From CAWBBA01 sp963741625 (GTDB taxonomy: Bacteria; Desulfobacterota; Desulfomonilia; Desulfomonilales; Desulfomonilaceae): a stretch of 64,000 nucleotides of DNA. Both the position numbers and the translations under genes were made by a program. This document shows positions 63,214 to 64,000 of this stretch, piece after piece. The stretch lies in NCBI GenBank assembly GCA_963741625.1, contig CAVUIT010000002.1, positions 1 to 64,000 on the forward strand, given 5' to 3'. Position 1 is the first letter of the stretch. Every line of letters starts with the position of its first letter. Under the pieces are notes generated by a model. It saw only the letters and a list, made by a program, of their open reading frames with translations, was not told where the DNA came from and searched no databases.

Positions 63214-63264
63214 ATCTGCTACTTTATAATAGAATCATGTTTGGATAGTCATTTCAAGTAATTC

Positions 63265-63288
63265 AGGGGGCGTCGGTCGACACCCCCT
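63265..63288 (-). terminator. Terminator hairpin after glutaconyl-CoA decarboxylase gene
   Basis: AGGGGGCGTCG (63265-63275) pairs with CGACACCCCCT (63278-63288) with one G-T wobble. The hairpin lies 11 bp after the stop of the reverse-strand gene, and a moderately T/A-rich stretch follows on that strand. Confidence 0.55.
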
Positions 63289-63299
63289 AGACGATCTGT

Positions 63300-64000
63300 T
63301 CACCCCTTGGCAACCCTCGGCGTGATCATTTGGTGTTGCGGACAGATTGAAACCGGGTTTTGATAAACACAGTTCGCGAAGGCCACCATGTACTTGCGCA
63401 TGTCGGGGAGAGAGACGACCTCATCAACAAACCCTCTCTTGGCACAGTATATGGGGCGAGAATTATCGTAGTACTGCTGGGCCAGGGCGTTCATTTTGTC
63501 TATAACAGGCTGCAACGGCCGGCCCGAGTCCTTTTCTTTGACCAGCCTTCTGGCAAAGGACGCGGCTGCCGCAGTCTCACCGTGCATGACGTATATCTCC
63601 GTGGCCGGTGTGCCCAAGGTGAACACCGTATGGTTGTTGGCCGTGGGTCCTCCCATAATGTAATGGGCGGCGGCGGTCCCCTTGCGCAGCACGAAGAGCA
63701 TCATCGGGACATTTGTCTGTTCGATGGAATAAATCAGCGACTGGCCCAAACCGAGGAGTTCCGCCTTTTCAGCTATGTCGCCGACATCTATGCCCGAAGT
63801 GTCCTGGAACCAGACAATGGGTATGCGGTCTCTTCCACACAAGGTAACGAACTCATTCATCTTGATGAGTCCTTGCCTGTAAAGCTTCCCGCCTATGCCC
63901 GGATAAGGAGCATATTCCGGATAACCTTGTGGAAGCATGCCTTGCTTGTTCCCGATTACGCCCAGGAGAAAGCCGTCCATCTTGACCAGACCAGTGTAAA
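63300..64000 (-). CDS. gcdA: Glutaconyl-CoA decarboxylase alpha (carboxyltransferase) subunit, 3' part
   Basis: The C-terminal 233 residues of a carboxyltransferase-fold protein; the gene runs off the right edge (YTGLVKMDGFLLGVIGNKQG is in frame at 64000). It shows YPGIGGKLYRQGLIKMNEFV, VWFQDTSGIDVGDIAEKAEL, LRKGTAAAHYIMGGPTANN and the ending NPVSICPQHQMITPRVAKG. These resemble GcdA, which transfers CO2 from glutaconyl-CoA to biotin in a sodium-pumping complex, more than propionyl- or acetyl-CoA carboxylase beta subunits. It implies glutamate or benzoyl-CoA/glutarate catabolism. Confidence 0.82.
   Translation of the reverse strand, partial: YTGLVKMDGFLLGVIGNKQGMLPQGYPEYAPYPGIGGKLYRQGLIKMNEFVTLCGRDRIPIVWFQDTSGIDVGDIAEKAELLGLGQSLIYSIEQTNVPMMLFVLRKGTAAAHYIMGGPTANNHTVFTLGTPATEIYVMHGETAAAASFARRLVKEKDSGRPLQPVIDKMNALAQQYYDNSRPIYCAKRGFVDEVVSLPDMRKYMVAFANCVYQNPVSICPQHQMITPRVAKG

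Noticed and set aside
1..64000. tRNA, rRNA, tmRNA genes, CRISPR arrays, insertion sequences or att sites
   Set aside because: Scanning the intergenic regions by eye gave no cloverleaf-like T-loop contexts, no regularly spaced direct repeats, and no transposase or integrase frames. A tool such as tRNAscan-SE could still find something I missed.

Overview
The window looks like a mid-50s GC chromosomal segment of an anaerobic Desulfobacterota (deltaproteobacterial) organism, most like the Desulfomonile/Syntrophobacterales group. This placement is inferred from gene content: glutaconyl-CoA decarboxylase, MvhD next to MetV/MetF, a decaheme cytochrome, rubrerythrin, ATP-independent LPS sugar genes and GTP-dependent PEP carboxykinase. 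No rRNA or tRNA gene, CRISPR array, transposase or phage gene was recognised.

Layout. 1-3.6 kb: the 3' end of groEL converges on a reverse-strand pyrimidine group (pyrC, pyrB, pyrI). 3.6-5.4 kb: a two-gene AAA ATPase plus TOPRIM-like DUF4276 pair. 5.5-8.3 kb: PfpI/DJ-1, the nickel chaperone HypA and small exported or cytosolic unknowns. 8.4-12 kb: a divergent DnaB-like ATPase, a COG3910-type ATPase and a PAS histidine kinase. 12.2-17.8 kb: siroheme/heme genes (precorrin-2 dehydrogenase, CcsA/HemX-like protein, hemA, hemC, fused cobA-hemD). 17.8-20 kb: two LPS-core glycosyltransferases. 20-24.5 kb: clpS, OsmC, a tandem-ACT protein and a soluble MgtE-N/CBS protein beside an NRAMP-fold transporter. 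24.6-28.4 kb: ECF sigma factor and anti-sigma factor, a long intergenic region with a candidate structured RNA, and an L,D-transpeptidase. 28.5-33.7 kb: RNA/protein maintenance genes, a more A/T-rich galT-like gene and infA. 33.8-37.1 kb: kdsB, an aminotransferase and an iron alcohol dehydrogenase, matching the 8-amino-Kdo (Kdo8N) pathway. 37.3-41.6 kb: ffh and pckG. 42-45.7 kb: exported unknowns and a decaheme cytochrome. 46-49.3 kb: gatCAB. 49.6-57.3 kb: MvhD, MetV, MetF and a three-gene split glutamate-synthase-like set. 57.4-64 kb: ubiE/menG, sdhAB, citrate synthase, rubrerythrin and a partial glutaconyl-CoA decarboxylase alpha subunit.

A pervasive property is single-base indels. Seventeen can be placed in fifteen conserved genes, many of them essential, and each is repaired by adding or removing about one base. 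This reads as uncorrected sequencing or assembly error rather than gene decay. I annotate those genes across the frameshift and give the approximate break point.

The most unusual signals are: (1) a structured transcript candidate at about 26.90-27.01 kb, with a near-consensus promoter and a C-rich, anti-Shine-Dalgarno-like loop; (2) the Kdo8N gene trio; (3) an NRAMP-fold transporter with altered metal-site motifs coupled to an orphan MgtE cytosolic sensor; (4) the AAA/DUF4276 pair; (5) a family of palindromic elements, one of which sits inside another between sdhA and sdhB.
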